DNA of 64,000 nt from Paenibacillus cellulosilyticus (GCF_003182255.1 NZ_QGTQ01000017.1:1-64000); one strand, 5' to 3'; shown: positions 30,101 to 39,129, counted from the first letter of the stretch. Notes: generated by a model not told the origin, from the letters alone. Translations and numbers: made by a program.

Positions 30101-33100
30101 CTACAAGCTGATGTACCAACGACAGGCAAGCTTTACTATTACATGGAAGCCGTATCCGGTACGACAAAGCTTGGTTCAGGCAGCAGTGATGAGCCGATTG
30201 TTATCGATATCGTGGAAGATGCGGACGGTCCTGCCATCACAAGCCTGTCGCCTGCGGAAGGCGATACGCTCGAAACGCAGCATCCGGCGATTTCCGCATC
30301 GTACAACGATCCAAGCGGTATTGATTATTCGAACGCAACGCTGAAGATCGACGAGGTCGATTTTACGCCGAAAACGACGTTCACAGCGACGCAAGCGACG
30401 CTGACATTAACCTCAGATGATGATTTATCGATTGGCAGTCATACGGTAGAGCTGACGATTAAAGATGCACTCGGCAACACAACCGTTAAGACATGGACAT
30501 TTAAGATTGAGGAAAAATTCACGGGCGGCAATCACTACTACGGTACGACGCATAACCATACGAACATCTCGCATGACGCGCACGGCGATCCACAAACGGC
30601 GCTCGATCAGGCGAAGTATTATGGTTACGACTATTTTGCATTCTCTGACCACTCCCATGATATCGATTCTGCGATTCGGGGAACGACAGCGGATACGGCC
30701 TCCCATGGCGGTATGCCTGAACGTAAAGGCGGCGACAGCTGGGCACTGACGAAGTCGCTGGCACAATCCAATACGGTTAACGGTCAATTCGTCGTATTCC
30801 CGGCATTCGAGATGACGTCGACTACGTGGGGTCACTCGAACGTATTCGGTACGGAGAACTTCATTGACCGCGTTGAAGACGGCGGCGCTTATCAGGACCT
30901 GGACAAGTATTACTCGTGGGTCATGACGTACGACGACATCGTCGCACAATTCAATCATCCGAATGCGCCGACAGGCTCGTTCAACAGCTTCTTGCCTTAC
31001 AACAAGCAGGTAGACAAGCTGTTTACACTGTTCGAGGTTGGTAATGGCTCGGGTAACTACGCTTACGTCAACTTGGATAGCTTGTACTTTGCAGCACTCG
31101 ACATCGGCTGGCATGTCGCACCAACCTTCGGTGAGGACAACCATGATGCTACTTGGGGTCAGACGAAGAAACGTACAGTCATCGTAGCCAAAGATTTGTC
31201 TACGGACTCGCTCATGGACGCCATGCGCAACATGCGTGTCTACATGACGGAAGATCCAAATGCAAAGCTGGACGTTACGGCGAACGGCTGGTACATGGGC
31301 TCTACGGTAGACAGCAAAACGCTCAACTTCAACATCACAGGCAGTGACGACGTGTTGGAGGATAAATCCGACCCGCATTACAGCTACATGACGACGACAT
31401 CCAACGATAACATTGCCAAAGTTGAACTGATTACGAATGGCGGCGTTGTTGCAGCAACGTATACGCCGACGTCGGCATCGACTTCATTCAACTGGACACC
31501 AACGGTTACGGCTGCTGGCGGACAACAATGGTTCGTTGTTCGCGTGACGCAAGCGGACGGAGACCGGATCTACTCCTCGCCATTGTGGTCGCAGGAAGAG
31601 CCTGTCGCTGTGAAGGTTGGTACCGTCACGGCAGCAGAAGGTGCGATCATCGGCGGGAACTCCGCGACGCTGAACGCATCGATCAGCAACCAAGGCACGG
31701 AAGACATCACGGGTGCGACGGTTGCATTCTATTACGATCAACAGGACAGCGGCCATCTGATCGGTCAGACGACGATTGACAAGCTGGAAAGCGGCAAGTC
31801 GACGACGGCAAGTGTTGTTTGGAGCAGTCCAGAGTCTGGCAGCCACGACATTATCGTTGTTCTGACGACAGCAGACAAGACGCTGACCGAGTATCATCAG
31901 ACGTTCTCCATTAAAGCGCCGCTCGGTAAGAAAATTCTGATCGACGCTTCGAAGAATAACGAGAACACGACGAAGGACACCGGCACTTACAAGGACAACT
32001 TGAAGTCGTTCACGACTCAGATGAAGCTTCAAGGCTATACGGTTGCCGAGAACACAGCGACTACTATTACGGATGCTGCGCTTGCGGATGCATCGGTGCT
32101 GTACATTACGCACCCTGCAACGGCATACAGCACAGACGAGATCGCGGCAATCAAGAAATTCGTTGATGCAGGCGGCTCGCTCTGGTTGACGGAGAAAAGC
32201 AACTATGGCAGCAGCATTTCGAACCAGAACCTGAATCCGATTCTGACGGCAATCGGCTCCTCGATCGTTGTGAATAACGACGAAGTGGTCGATGAGACGA
32301 CGGACGGCAACTTCTGGACAACGCCATTGTCATCCAATTATTCCGTTCGTCTGCATCCGAGTCCGGTAAGCAATTACTTGACGGACTTCGTGTCGACGAT
32401 TGAGTTCTACAGCGGAGCGAGCTTGGCGAAAAATGATGGATCGGCCAAAGGAGCACTGACCAACAGCGATACCGTGACGATTCTCGCTAGCGGCAATGAA
32501 TCCACGTTCCAGCTGACATCGCAGATTAAGAGCGATACGTACACGTACAACGCTTCGACTTCTCCGGCTCCTGCGGATTTGACAGGCGGCTCGGCGATTC
32601 CGGTTATCGCCTCGGAGACGGTAGGCGCCGGAAGAGTCATTGTTTCGGGTATGAACATTTTCAACGATAAGCAAATGGATGAAAGCTACAATGCGAAGGG
32701 CAATAACGAGTTCGCACTGAATGCAATGAACTGGCTTGCGCACCGCGAGACGGTCGTTAGCTCGATTGCAGAGGCACGTGCGCTGCCAGTTGGCACGGAT
32801 GTTGTCGTTCAAGGTACGGTAACGACGGATTCGGAAGTATTCTTCGATGCCTTCTATCTGCAAGACGCAACGGGCGGCGTCATGGCGTTCAACGAGCTCC
32901 CTGAGCATACGCTCTCTCTGGGAGATGTTGTACGGGTATACGGTCATATTAGCGTATTCGAGAACAACATCGAGCTCGAGTTCAATGGCTTCACGAACAG
33001 CGTTGTGAAGGTTAGCGCTGGAACACCACTTGAGCCGAAGCTGGTTAGTACGCATGATGCGACAGTGGGCAGTAATGTAGGCGAATTGGTGAAGGTAGTC

Positions 33101-34861
33101 GGAACCGTAACTTCGATTCCTGACAGCACTTCTTATGTCATCGACGATGGCAGCGGTCCGGTTCTTGTGTTCGCGGACGGTTACATTATCGACCAGAGCG
33201 GTCCGATTCCAGTTCTGCAAGTGGGAGAAACGCTGCAAGCAGTCGGATTGTCCGGCGGATTCTCCGGCGGCATGCGGATTCGTGTTCGTGACACGAAGGA
33301 ATTGTCCAAAGGCGAGTCTGTTGATCCGACAGACCCGACAGAACCAACGGATCCAACCGATCCAACAGACCCGACAGATCCAACCAATCCAATTGAGCAG
33401 ACAGCAACGGATGTTGCAGCGGCACTGACAAGTCTGACAGCACCTGCGAAGGATGCAACGACATGGACGCTGCCAGCTGCACCAAGCGGATTCACGTACA
33501 CGATCAAGAGCGTGACGCCAGCAGGTGTCATTGCAACGAATGGCAAAGTGACACCTCCGACCGCAGCGACAACCGTTCAAGTTGTTGTAACGGTTACGAG
33601 AACGTCGGATCAGACGACAGCGGATACGGCACCAATCTCGGTGACGGTACCTGCGAAGACGTCTTCAAGCACGGGTGGAACGATTATCAGTGGTGGCAAT
33701 AGCGACAACAGCGACAACAGCGGCTCGACTGGAACGACCGATACACCGAAGGATGTTACGGTGGTCACAGCTGCAATGCTGCAGCAATCCAGCGGTGAAA
33801 CGACTGCAGTTCTTGATCCAGGCACGACAGGATTCAGCCTGCCTGGTAACGCATCCGATCTGCTTGGCAGCCATCCATTGGTGCTGCAAGCGGGCAATGT
33901 TGAGCTGCAGCTGCCTTCGAGCGTAATCAGTCAATTGACGTCCCAAGTATCTGGAACGGATCTTGCGAAGGGAACGATCGCTCTCCAAATGACACCGCTC
34001 AGCTCAAGTGATGCTAACAAGGCAATTACGAGCGGCGAGAGCAGCAACCATTCGGTGATCCAGGTCGAAGGACAGATCTATGAATTCAGCCTCACCTTCA
34101 CATCGGCATCCGGAGAAGTGAGGAAGCTGACGCAATTCAAGGAGCCAATCACGATTACGATCAAGGTTGATCCTTCGGTTGTAGCTGCGAATCCTGGCCT
34201 GTTCGGCATCTACTACATCGGAGATGACGGCGAGCTGGCGTACATCGGCGGCGAATACGCAGACGGTTCGATGACGGCGCAGATCAGCCACTTCAGCAAG
34301 TATGCGGTTCTGAAAGTAACGCATAGCTTTACCGATGTGCTTCCGACATCGTGGGCGTACAACGTTATCCAAGAGATGACAGCGAAGCAAATCGTGAACG
34401 GTACGAGCGCTACGACCTTCGAACCGAATCGAGCGATTACGCGCGGTGAATTCACGAAGCTGCTGGTGAATGCGCTCAGGCTGACAGGCTCGACGGACAA
34501 AACGTTCTCGGACGTGTCCCGTACAGCTTACTACGCGGAGCCGATCGCGATTGCTTACAGCAATGGCATCGTTACTGGCCGTACAGCGACGACGTTCGAT
34601 CCGAACGGACTCATCACGCGTGAAGAAATGGTCGTCATGATGATGAAGGCTTACGCCGTCATCAAAGGCCAAACAATCGATACGGTGAACGAATCTCCGT
34701 TCGCGGATATCGGCAAAGTATCAAGCTGGGCAACGAAATACGTGAACGCGGCGGCGAAGCTCAAGCTGGTCAATGGGCGTTCGGCGAACCAGTTCGTGCC
34801 GAAAGGCAACACGTCCCGCGCTGAAGCGGTACAAGCCATCTACAACTTGATGCAGCAATAA
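27137..34861 (+). CDS. giant SLH surface protein with lamin-tail, OB-fold and PHP phosphoesterase domains
   Basis: Exported, wall-bound protein of 2574 residues, predicted to be a metal-dependent extracellular phosphoesterase. Order: signal peptide (1-37); Gly/Asn-rich linker; two Ig-like modules (about 255-420); lamin-tail domain (about 424-580); YhcR-like OB fold (about 725-925); Ig-like module; PHP domain (about 1132-1375) with THNHTNISHDAHG, FSDHSHD and a later EDNHD; CARDB-like module; DUF4350-like domain (about 1597-1870); second OB fold; PTDPTD linker; three SLH repeats (about 2395-2574). Lamin-tail and OB modules are common in secreted nucleases, so a nucleic-acid-related substrate is plausible. 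The GTG at 27137 is chosen by GGAGG seven bases before it. Confidence 0.85.
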   Translation: MGYAILRNKRIFGIVLSVMLVLSMLQPASLMSQAAAASDVTLAKWDGTGTGSNAAVDLPANASVTLDINKDKKLTTTATTVGFSNDKSEPAMSVVNGSGWAVGGYWQVSLVTTGYSNLKVSSVQRGSNTGPRDFKLQVSSDLANWTDVDGGAVTVQNDWTTGVLNNVALPSTADNQAMLYLRWTLVDNISVRAGTGSYSATEAFQSGGTSQIENIIVIGDSTDSSTGNGGDGGNGSNGGDTGTGTQSSTAPAAAKITFVDDYMTLSGEIGAVPANAVINVYDAANASLGQTTANADGSFTLTITNPTHEGTVFVSATEADKEESTKVSVSVGQTTAPNAAKITYASYATVSGTTGAVTGGSTVDVYLADGTTSAGTTVAAADGSFTASLTNADGNSKVFVTAKAANKLVSAKVGVDFAIVNAAKANPGDVVFSMLNVSGTANGVYKNKFFELHNRTDHDISLKGWVVEYSALTTPKTSGSGTTLTGTIKAHGYYLVSGAANTNGASALPVTADDVGSLGPNAGSSGGGIMILTQASTATTDPSNENIVDLVAYGSASSYFDGKTFVWGTPFVASDIASGVMIRKTEIGSDPRAAFGLRSGAYFTKDPSKDFVTFVPKVPSAPSEIVVKNASYKEAPVASAITFDGAASVIGTADSVVASSSVKAYAYVDGVFQSVGQTTAGVNGAFNMTIANTTGIQSVYITHTYASVESDYTRIDASAYAKPTVTSISDVRASDSNGMAQQVGYSTTVEGVVTTANGVLGTESTSFYMQDATGGINVIAGAAPSAAITAGHKVKVTGTIVFTAGMVQLQASSIVDEGDQGEPTAATVTLAQAASAAVMEPLEGKLAAIKGTVTNTAASGTDTDVTITDDESNTFIVRVTAGSGIDMSGNTIERNETYTFTGIVSQSDRVNPYDSGYRLMPRSAADVKGELQFSHTPLEKAYTGIDVSFEAMAKFADSVTLYYKGAAADNYRSITLTSADLVHYNGHILQADVPTTGKLYYYMEAVSGTTKLGSGSSDEPIVIDIVEDADGPAITSLSPAEGDTLETQHPAISASYNDPSGIDYSNATLKIDEVDFTPKTTFTATQATLTLTSDDDLSIGSHTVELTIKDALGNTTVKTWTFKIEEKFTGGNHYYGTTHNHTNISHDAHGDPQTALDQAKYYGYDYFAFSDHSHDIDSAIRGTTADTASHGGMPERKGGDSWALTKSLAQSNTVNGQFVVFPAFEMTSTTWGHSNVFGTENFIDRVEDGGAYQDLDKYYSWVMTYDDIVAQFNHPNAPTGSFNSFLPYNKQVDKLFTLFEVGNGSGNYAYVNLDSLYFAALDIGWHVAPTFGEDNHDATWGQTKKRTVIVAKDLSTDSLMDAMRNMRVYMTEDPNAKLDVTANGWYMGSTVDSKTLNFNITGSDDVLEDKSDPHYSYMTTTSNDNIAKVELITNGGVVAATYTPTSASTSFNWTPTVTAAGGQQWFVVRVTQADGDRIYSSPLWSQEEPVAVKVGTVTAAEGAIIGGNSATLNASISNQGTEDITGATVAFYYDQQDSGHLIGQTTIDKLESGKSTTASVVWSSPESGSHDIIVVLTTADKTLTEYHQTFSIKAPLGKKILIDASKNNENTTKDTGTYKDNLKSFTTQMKLQGYTVAENTATTITDAALADASVLYITHPATAYSTDEIAAIKKFVDAGGSLWLTEKSNYGSSISNQNLNPILTAIGSSIVVNNDEVVDETTDGNFWTTPLSSNYSVRLHPSPVSNYLTDFVSTIEFYSGASLAKNDGSAKGALTNSDTVTILASGNESTFQLTSQIKSDTYTYNASTSPAPADLTGGSAIPVIASETVGAGRVIVSGMNIFNDKQMDESYNAKGNNEFALNAMNWLAHRETVVSSIAEARALPVGTDVVVQGTVTTDSEVFFDAFYLQDATGGVMAFNELPEHTLSLGDVVRVYGHISVFENNIELEFNGFTNSVVKVSAGTPLEPKLVSTHDATVGSNVGELVKVVGTVTSIPDSTSYVIDDGSGPVLVFADGYIIDQSGPIPVLQVGETLQAVGLSGGFSGGMRIRVRDTKELSKGESVDPTDPTEPTDPTDPTDPTDPTNPIEQTATDVAAALTSLTAPAKDATTWTLPAAPSGFTYTIKSVTPAGVIATNGKVTPPTAATTVQVVVTVTRTSDQTTADTAPISVTVPAKTSSSTGGTIISGGNSDNSDNSGSTGTTDTPKDVTVVTAAMLQQSSGETTAVLDPGTTGFSLPGNASDLLGSHPLVLQAGNVELQLPSSVISQLTSQVSGTDLAKGTIALQMTPLSSSDANKAITSGESSNHSVIQVEGQIYEFSLTFTSASGEVRKLTQFKEPITITIKVDPSVVAANPGLFGIYYIGDDGELAYIGGEYADGSMTAQISHFSKYAVLKVTHSFTDVLPTSWAYNVIQEMTAKQIVNGTSATTFEPNRAITRGEFTKLLVNALRLTGSTDKTFSDVSRTAYYAEPIAIAYSNGIVTGRTATTFDPNGLITREEMVVMMMKAYAVIKGQTIDTVNESPFADIGKVSSWATKYVNAAAKLKLVNGRSANQFVPKGNTSRAEAVQAIYNLMQQ
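33323..33391 (+). repeat. Pro-Thr-Asp linker repeat within the PHP-SLH gene
   Basis: Short tandem units encoding DPT / PTDPT, a flexible linker between the second OB fold and the C-terminal wall-binding part. Such tracts are prone to length variation between strains. Confidence 0.8.
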
Positions 34862-34873
34862 CGCAATTGGAAG

Positions 34874-34920
34874 CAAGGCAGGGTGCCGCGCCGCCGGCTC
34901 GGCGCCCTGCTCCTTGTTTT
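34874..34920 (+). terminator. very stable hairpin between the PHP-SLH gene and the HupE cluster
   Basis: CAAG, GCAGGG and TGCCG arms pair with CGGCG, CCCTGC and CTTG, giving about 15 bp of mostly GC stem, followed by TTTTT. Only about 25 bases separate the T tract from the next ribosome binding site, with no clear promoter between, so this may be an attenuator with partial read-through rather than a full stop. Confidence 0.8.
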
Positions 34921-34945
34921 TCAACGATTCGAGGAGGTTAGCGAC

Positions 34946-36178
34946 GTGTCTGTGCACAGATTAGGTAAGCTATTCGCAGGAATAGGGGGAATTGCAGCGC
35001 TTGCTCTTGCAGCGTTGTCGTTTCCTGCATCAGCATCCGCACACGCATATAGCGCAAGCTATACGACGTTAGAAATGACGAAGTCGGGTACCGTGGTCAC
35101 TTATGCGATTGATGAATTGTCCGTCATCGAATGGGTGGGCGGCGATACGAACGAGAACAACATGCTGGAGCCGGAGGAGTTCGAAGCGGACAAGGCGCCT
35201 TTTGCCGAAGTGTTCAATAAGAACGTCACGCTCAAGATTGGTGGACAAGTACAGGAGCCCATTGAGATCGAGAACTACTACCTGGATCGCAAAGGCGATG
35301 CTACACAGGTCATTATGCAAGTGCGTTATCCAGCCCCTTCAGGAGGCCAATCTATCGCACTTTCGGATAAGCTGTACGAGACCGATGCGAAGACGAATTA
35401 CGTCAATTTGTTAACGATCAAATATGGCTCCGGCCAGAGCACCGCAGCTTTATCCGGCGGCGATCGGAATTGGGCGATGCAAGTAACGGACGATGAGTTC
35501 GCAGCATTGCCAGCAGATATGCAAGATGGGCAAGCAGCATCTTCTTCGAGCGGCGAGGGTCAAGCGGATGTGACACCAGTGGAGACTGCTGCGGCAGATG
35601 CCTCGACTACAGAGAGCAGCCACAGTGCAACTGCAGGCTGGTACTCCTTCTTCAAATTAGGCATGCATCATATTCTCGGCGGCTACGACCATCTGCTTTT
35701 CTTGTTCTCTCTGCTCATTGCTAGACAGACGCTGAAGCAGCATCTCGTGATGATCACCGCGTTTACTGTGGCGCACAGCATTACGTTAACCTTGACGGTT
35801 CTCGGCTGGATCAGCGTTCCGGGCAGCTTCGTGGAGCCGATGATTGCTTTGAGCATTTGTTATGTGGCCATCGACAATATGGTTCGTCCGCAAGTCAGCT
35901 ATCGATGGATGCTGACGTTTATGTTCGGCCTCATTCATGGCATGGGCTTCGCAGATATTCTAGTCGGCATGAACATTCCTCGCAAAGAGATGGGCGTCGA
36001 TCTGGTCAGCTTCAATCTAGGCATTGAGACGGTGCAATTAGCGATTGTATTCATCGCGCTTCCGCTGCTGCTGCTCTTGCATCGCTATAAGCATTCAAGA
36101 AAATTCGTGTTGGCAGGCTCTAGCACAGCTTTGTTACTGGGCGGGATGTGGCTCGTTGAACGGGTATTCATCGGTTAA
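34946..36178 (+). CDS. HupE/UreJ-like membrane protein with extracellular N-terminal domain
   Basis: Membrane protein of 410 residues in the HupE/UreJ_2 family. Relatives HupE and UreJ are nickel permeases of hydrogenase and urease clusters; whether this branch carries nickel, cobalt or another metal is unknown. A signal peptide (1-33) is followed by an extracellular domain to about residue 225, then six or so membrane helices opened by the family signature HHILGGYDHLLFLFSLL. An EF-hand-like loop DTNENNMLEPEE sits at residues 67-78. The GTG start is chosen by GAGGAGG eight bases upstream; the longer in-frame start lies inside the upstream hairpin. First gene of a four-gene run. Confidence 0.8.
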   Translation: MSVHRLGKLFAGIGGIAALALAALSFPASASAHAYSASYTTLEMTKSGTVVTYAIDELSVIEWVGGDTNENNMLEPEEFEADKAPFAEVFNKNVTLKIGGQVQEPIEIENYYLDRKGDATQVIMQVRYPAPSGGQSIALSDKLYETDAKTNYVNLLTIKYGSGQSTAALSGGDRNWAMQVTDDEFAALPADMQDGQAASSSSGEGQADVTPVETAAADASTTESSHSATAGWYSFFKLGMHHILGGYDHLLFLFSLLIARQTLKQHLVMITAFTVAHSITLTLTVLGWISVPGSFVEPMIALSICYVAIDNMVRPQVSYRWMLTFMFGLIHGMGFADILVGMNIPRKEMGVDLVSFNLGIETVQLAIVFIALPLLLLLHRYKHSRKFVLAGSSTALLLGGMWLVERVFIG

Positions 36179-36195
36179 CTTGGGAGTGTGAACGT

Positions 36196-37251
36196 ATGGA
36201 GAATACAGCGGTACAACGGAAGCCGGCGTCCTCACGGGCGAATCTGTTTGCAGGGGTAAGCCTGCTCATCATTCTCGTGCTTTATTTGTTCTCTAGCAAA
36301 GCGCCAGCCACATGGCTCGCGCATCCGAAGCTTCAATTGTTCAAGACGTTGTTCATCAGCATTATGCTGGAAGCGATGCCTTTCATTCTGATCGGCGTCA
36401 TCATCTCCGCACTCTTGCATGTGTACGTTTCGGATGCGATGATTCGCCGCTTTATTCCTTCGAATCCGTTGCTAGGTATTCTAACGGCAACGGTGCTGGG
36501 CATCCTATTCCCGATCTGCGAATGCGGGATGGTGCCGGCGATTCGCAATCTCATTCGCAGAGGGATGCCGACGCATGTGGCGGCGACCTTTATCTTAGTG
36601 GGACCGATCATTAACCCGATCGTCTTCTGGTCAACCTTTACCGCCTTCCGCGGCCGCCCCGAAATGGCGTATACGCGTATGGGGCTTGCTTTTGTCATCG
36701 CCTTCATCGTTGGTTTCATTGTATATCGGGTAGTGAAGTACGACCCCTTGCGGGAAGCGAAGGCGGCTCCAGCCGTTCATTCGCACGCCCATCATCATCA
36801 TCAGCATGATCATCAACATGACGCTAACCATGAACATCCTCACGCTCACCGCTCCGGCCGATTGGCCGAGATCATGGGGCACGCGGTCAGCGAATTTTTC
36901 GATATGGGCAAGTTTCTATTAATCGGTGCCGTACTGGTCGGACTTCTCCAAACCTTCGTATCGAATGCCGATCTGATGACGCTGGGGCAGGGTGCGGGAA
37001 GCTCGAACCTGCTCATGATGGGTCTGGGCTTCATGCTGTCGCTATGCTCCACATCGGACGCATTCGTCGCACAATCGTTCCAGACGACTTTCCATGGAGG
37101 GGCGCTGCTGGCCTTCATGGTGTTTGGTCCTATGATGAATTTGAAGAGCCTGTTCATGATGCTCGCTGTGTTCAAAATGAAATTCGTGCTGCTCATCGGC
37201 GGCTGCGTAACCGTGCTTGTATACGTTGGTTCGCTGCTGTTGATGAATTGA
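36196..37251 (+). CDS. YcgR/YraQ-type permease (DUF318/ArsP_1 family)
   Basis: Integral membrane permease of 351 residues, about eight helices in two similar halves. The family motif CECGMVPAIRNLIRRGMP is clear near residue 113, and PMNLKSLFMM marks the second half. Relatives include ArsP (export of organoarsenicals) and B. subtilis YcgR, of unknown substrate. Between the halves lies a His-rich loop (about residues 195-220, with HAHHHHQHDHQHD), a likely metal-binding segment. In many Firmicutes this permease is encoded next to a YcgQ/TIGR03943 protein, as here 13 bases downstream. Confidence 0.85.
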   Translation: MENTAVQRKPASSRANLFAGVSLLIILVLYLFSSKAPATWLAHPKLQLFKTLFISIMLEAMPFILIGVIISALLHVYVSDAMIRRFIPSNPLLGILTATVLGILFPICECGMVPAIRNLIRRGMPTHVAATFILVGPIINPIVFWSTFTAFRGRPEMAYTRMGLAFVIAFIVGFIVYRVVKYDPLREAKAAPAVHSHAHHHHQHDHQHDANHEHPHAHRSGRLAEIMGHAVSEFFDMGKFLLIGAVLVGLLQTFVSNADLMTLGQGAGSSNLLMMGLGFMLSLCSTSDAFVAQSFQTTFHGGALLAFMVFGPMMNLKSLFMMLAVFKMKFVLLIGGCVTVLVYVGSLLLMN

Positions 37252-37264
37252 GGAGGGGATCACA

Positions 37265-38200
37265 ATGTCACGCTGGAAGCCCGCGCATGCCGAAGCCTTT
37301 GACCATGCGTTCCGAGGTGTTATTTTGATCGGATTCGCTGCGCTGATCATTATTTTGTGGCAAACCGGTGATATGCTGCTCTACATTGCGCCTAACGTGG
37401 TGCCTTACGTCGTTGCGGCATCGGTTGTATTGCTCGTATTGGCTGTTTCTCAGTTCCGTCTTGCCGCGCTGTCTCTTTGGCAGCGGGTCATCGTCTGTGA
37501 TTGCGGACACGAGCATGAGTCGGACAATGCTGATCATAATCATGAGCGGTCGAATCGGCTGCTTCGGAAGGTCGGCGTATACGGTCTATTCCTGCTGCCT
37601 TTGCTGCTCAGCGCAGCACTGCCAAGCACGGCGTTCGCCGGCTCGCTGGCCGTTAATAAAGGGATGAACATGGGAGCATCGGTTCCTATCGATGACGGCA
37701 AAGCCGACATGGAGCTCGTCGAGCTCGAAGGCAATGTTGATCCTGGGCTCAAGGAGCTGTTCCGCACACAGCCCTACAACCTCGATTATGCGAAGCTTGG
37801 CATGCTGCTCTATCAGCAGGATACGATCGAGATGAAGGACCAGTGGTTCATTGAGAAGCTTGAGGCGATCAATCGGTTCGTGGACAACTTCCAAGGCAAA
37901 ACCATTACGATCACAGGCTTCGTCTACCGAGACAAGCAGCTGGCCGGCGGCCAATTGATCGTCGGCAGAATGGCCATGACCCACTGTATTGCGGACATTG
38001 CGCCTTACGGCATGATCGTCGAGCTGCCGGACGCGGATGCTTACCCGGATGACGCATGGATTACCGTAACGGGCACCATTGGCAAGACGCAGCTGGGTGA
38101 GCGTCAGATTATGAAGATCGTCGCCACGAGCATCGAAGAGGCGCAGCCTTCGGCGGTGCCTTATGTGTATCCGGATAATGATTTTGCATCGAAAATATAA
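37265..38200 (+). CDS. YcgQ-type TIGR03943 family protein (permease partner)
   Basis: 311-residue membrane protein of the YcgQ/TIGR03943 (DUF1980) family, the usual partner of YcgR-type permeases. Two N-terminal membrane helices (about 20-37 and 43-62) are followed by a Cys/His-rich segment, CDCGHEHESDNADHNHE at about residues 79-95, then a third helix and an extracellular C-terminal domain with an OB-like look (GKTITITGFVYRD, WITVTGTIGKTQ). The metal-binding segment and the partner's His loop suggest that the pair handles a divalent metal; this is inference. The ATG follows GAGGAGG. Confidence 0.8.
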   Translation: MSRWKPAHAEAFDHAFRGVILIGFAALIIILWQTGDMLLYIAPNVVPYVVAASVVLLVLAVSQFRLAALSLWQRVIVCDCGHEHESDNADHNHERSNRLLRKVGVYGLFLLPLLLSAALPSTAFAGSLAVNKGMNMGASVPIDDGKADMELVELEGNVDPGLKELFRTQPYNLDYAKLGMLLYQQDTIEMKDQWFIEKLEAINRFVDNFQGKTITITGFVYRDKQLAGGQLIVGRMAMTHCIADIAPYGMIVELPDADAYPDDAWITVTGTIGKTQLGERQIMKIVATSIEEAQPSAVPYVYPDNDFASKI

Positions 38201-38234
38201 CGTAGCTTGAAATGGCTGAAGAGGAGGCCCTTCT

Positions 38235-39110
38235 GTGGCATTGCAAATCGGAAGCTTACTGCTCGTGCTTGGCGCGACGGTGTATTTAATTATAGCGGGC
38301 ACGGCGAATCGGGCTATTGCGCTCACGCTCGTATTCCTCGCGTCCGTATCGCTTAGTTTTCTGCTCATCGAAACGTTGGACTATAAGCTGGTGCTTGCCG
38401 CTATCGCAGCTGGCGTTGTAGGGACTGGGCTGGGTCTTGCTTTCATACGGCGTTATGGCGGAGTAACTGCAGTGAATACCGTGATCACGGGTTGGTTGGG
38501 TGCAGGAATTGGCTTGTTCGCGGGTTCGCGATTCTATATCTCGGATGCCGTCATGATCGGCGTCGATCTGACGTTCGTCGTGCTTGCATTCCTCATGCAG
38601 AAGGTGGCGGAAAGATACGACCGTAGAGTGCCTGAGCAAGCTGCACCAAATGGGAAGTTTAACGCTGCAACGGGCAAAAAAGCGAAGCGGACATCCCGGG
38701 GCTTCTCGGTATCCTTCATGTATGCTGTACTGGTTGTAATAGCGGTTTCCTTCATGCTGACGCATGTGGATCATTCAAGTGCAGACAAGATCGGCCAGAC
38801 GTCATCCGCTGATGCTGTATACAATGCGGATGAAGGCATTCAGACCGCAACGGTGGAAGTGAACGGTGCTGGCTTTAATCCGCGCAACATTAATTTTCAG
38901 TCGGATGCGATGATCAAGCTGGTGTTCCATGTTTCTTCCCTTGCGTCTGACGATATGATGTTCGTCTCGGAACAGCTGAATCTCGAGGCGCCGCTGCATA
39001 AGGGCGACAACATCTTCATGCTGAAGAAAGCACTGCCTGGCGTATATGGCTTCACCGTACAGGGCACGAATGTGAAGGGTACTTTTACCGTGAAGGCGGC
39101 TTCTAAATAA
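38235..39110 (+). CDS. membrane protein with C-terminal cupredoxin-like domain
   Basis: 291-residue protein, last gene of the HupE-YcgR-YcgQ run. Four or five membrane helices fill the first 120 residues; a further helix lies near 160-175 and a cupredoxin-like beta domain ends the protein (about residues 205-290, opening ATVEVNGAGFNPRNINF). It lacks the Cys-His-Met copper cluster of blue copper proteins; His in VFHVSS and several Met residues (DDMMF, FMLKK) are the only evident candidate ligands. It may bind copper differently or serve only as a structural domain. The GTG start follows GAGGAGG. Confidence 0.65.
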   Translation: MALQIGSLLLVLGATVYLIIAGTANRAIALTLVFLASVSLSFLLIETLDYKLVLAAIAAGVVGTGLGLAFIRRYGGVTAVNTVITGWLGAGIGLFAGSRFYISDAVMIGVDLTFVVLAFLMQKVAERYDRRVPEQAAPNGKFNAATGKKAKRTSRGFSVSFMYAVLVVIAVSFMLTHVDHSSADKIGQTSSADAVYNADEGIQTATVEVNGAGFNPRNINFQSDAMIKLVFHVSSLASDDMMFVSEQLNLEAPLHKGDNIFMLKKALPGVYGFTVQGTNVKGTFTVKAASK

Positions 39111-39129
39111 GCTTAATATGTCGTTCTCC

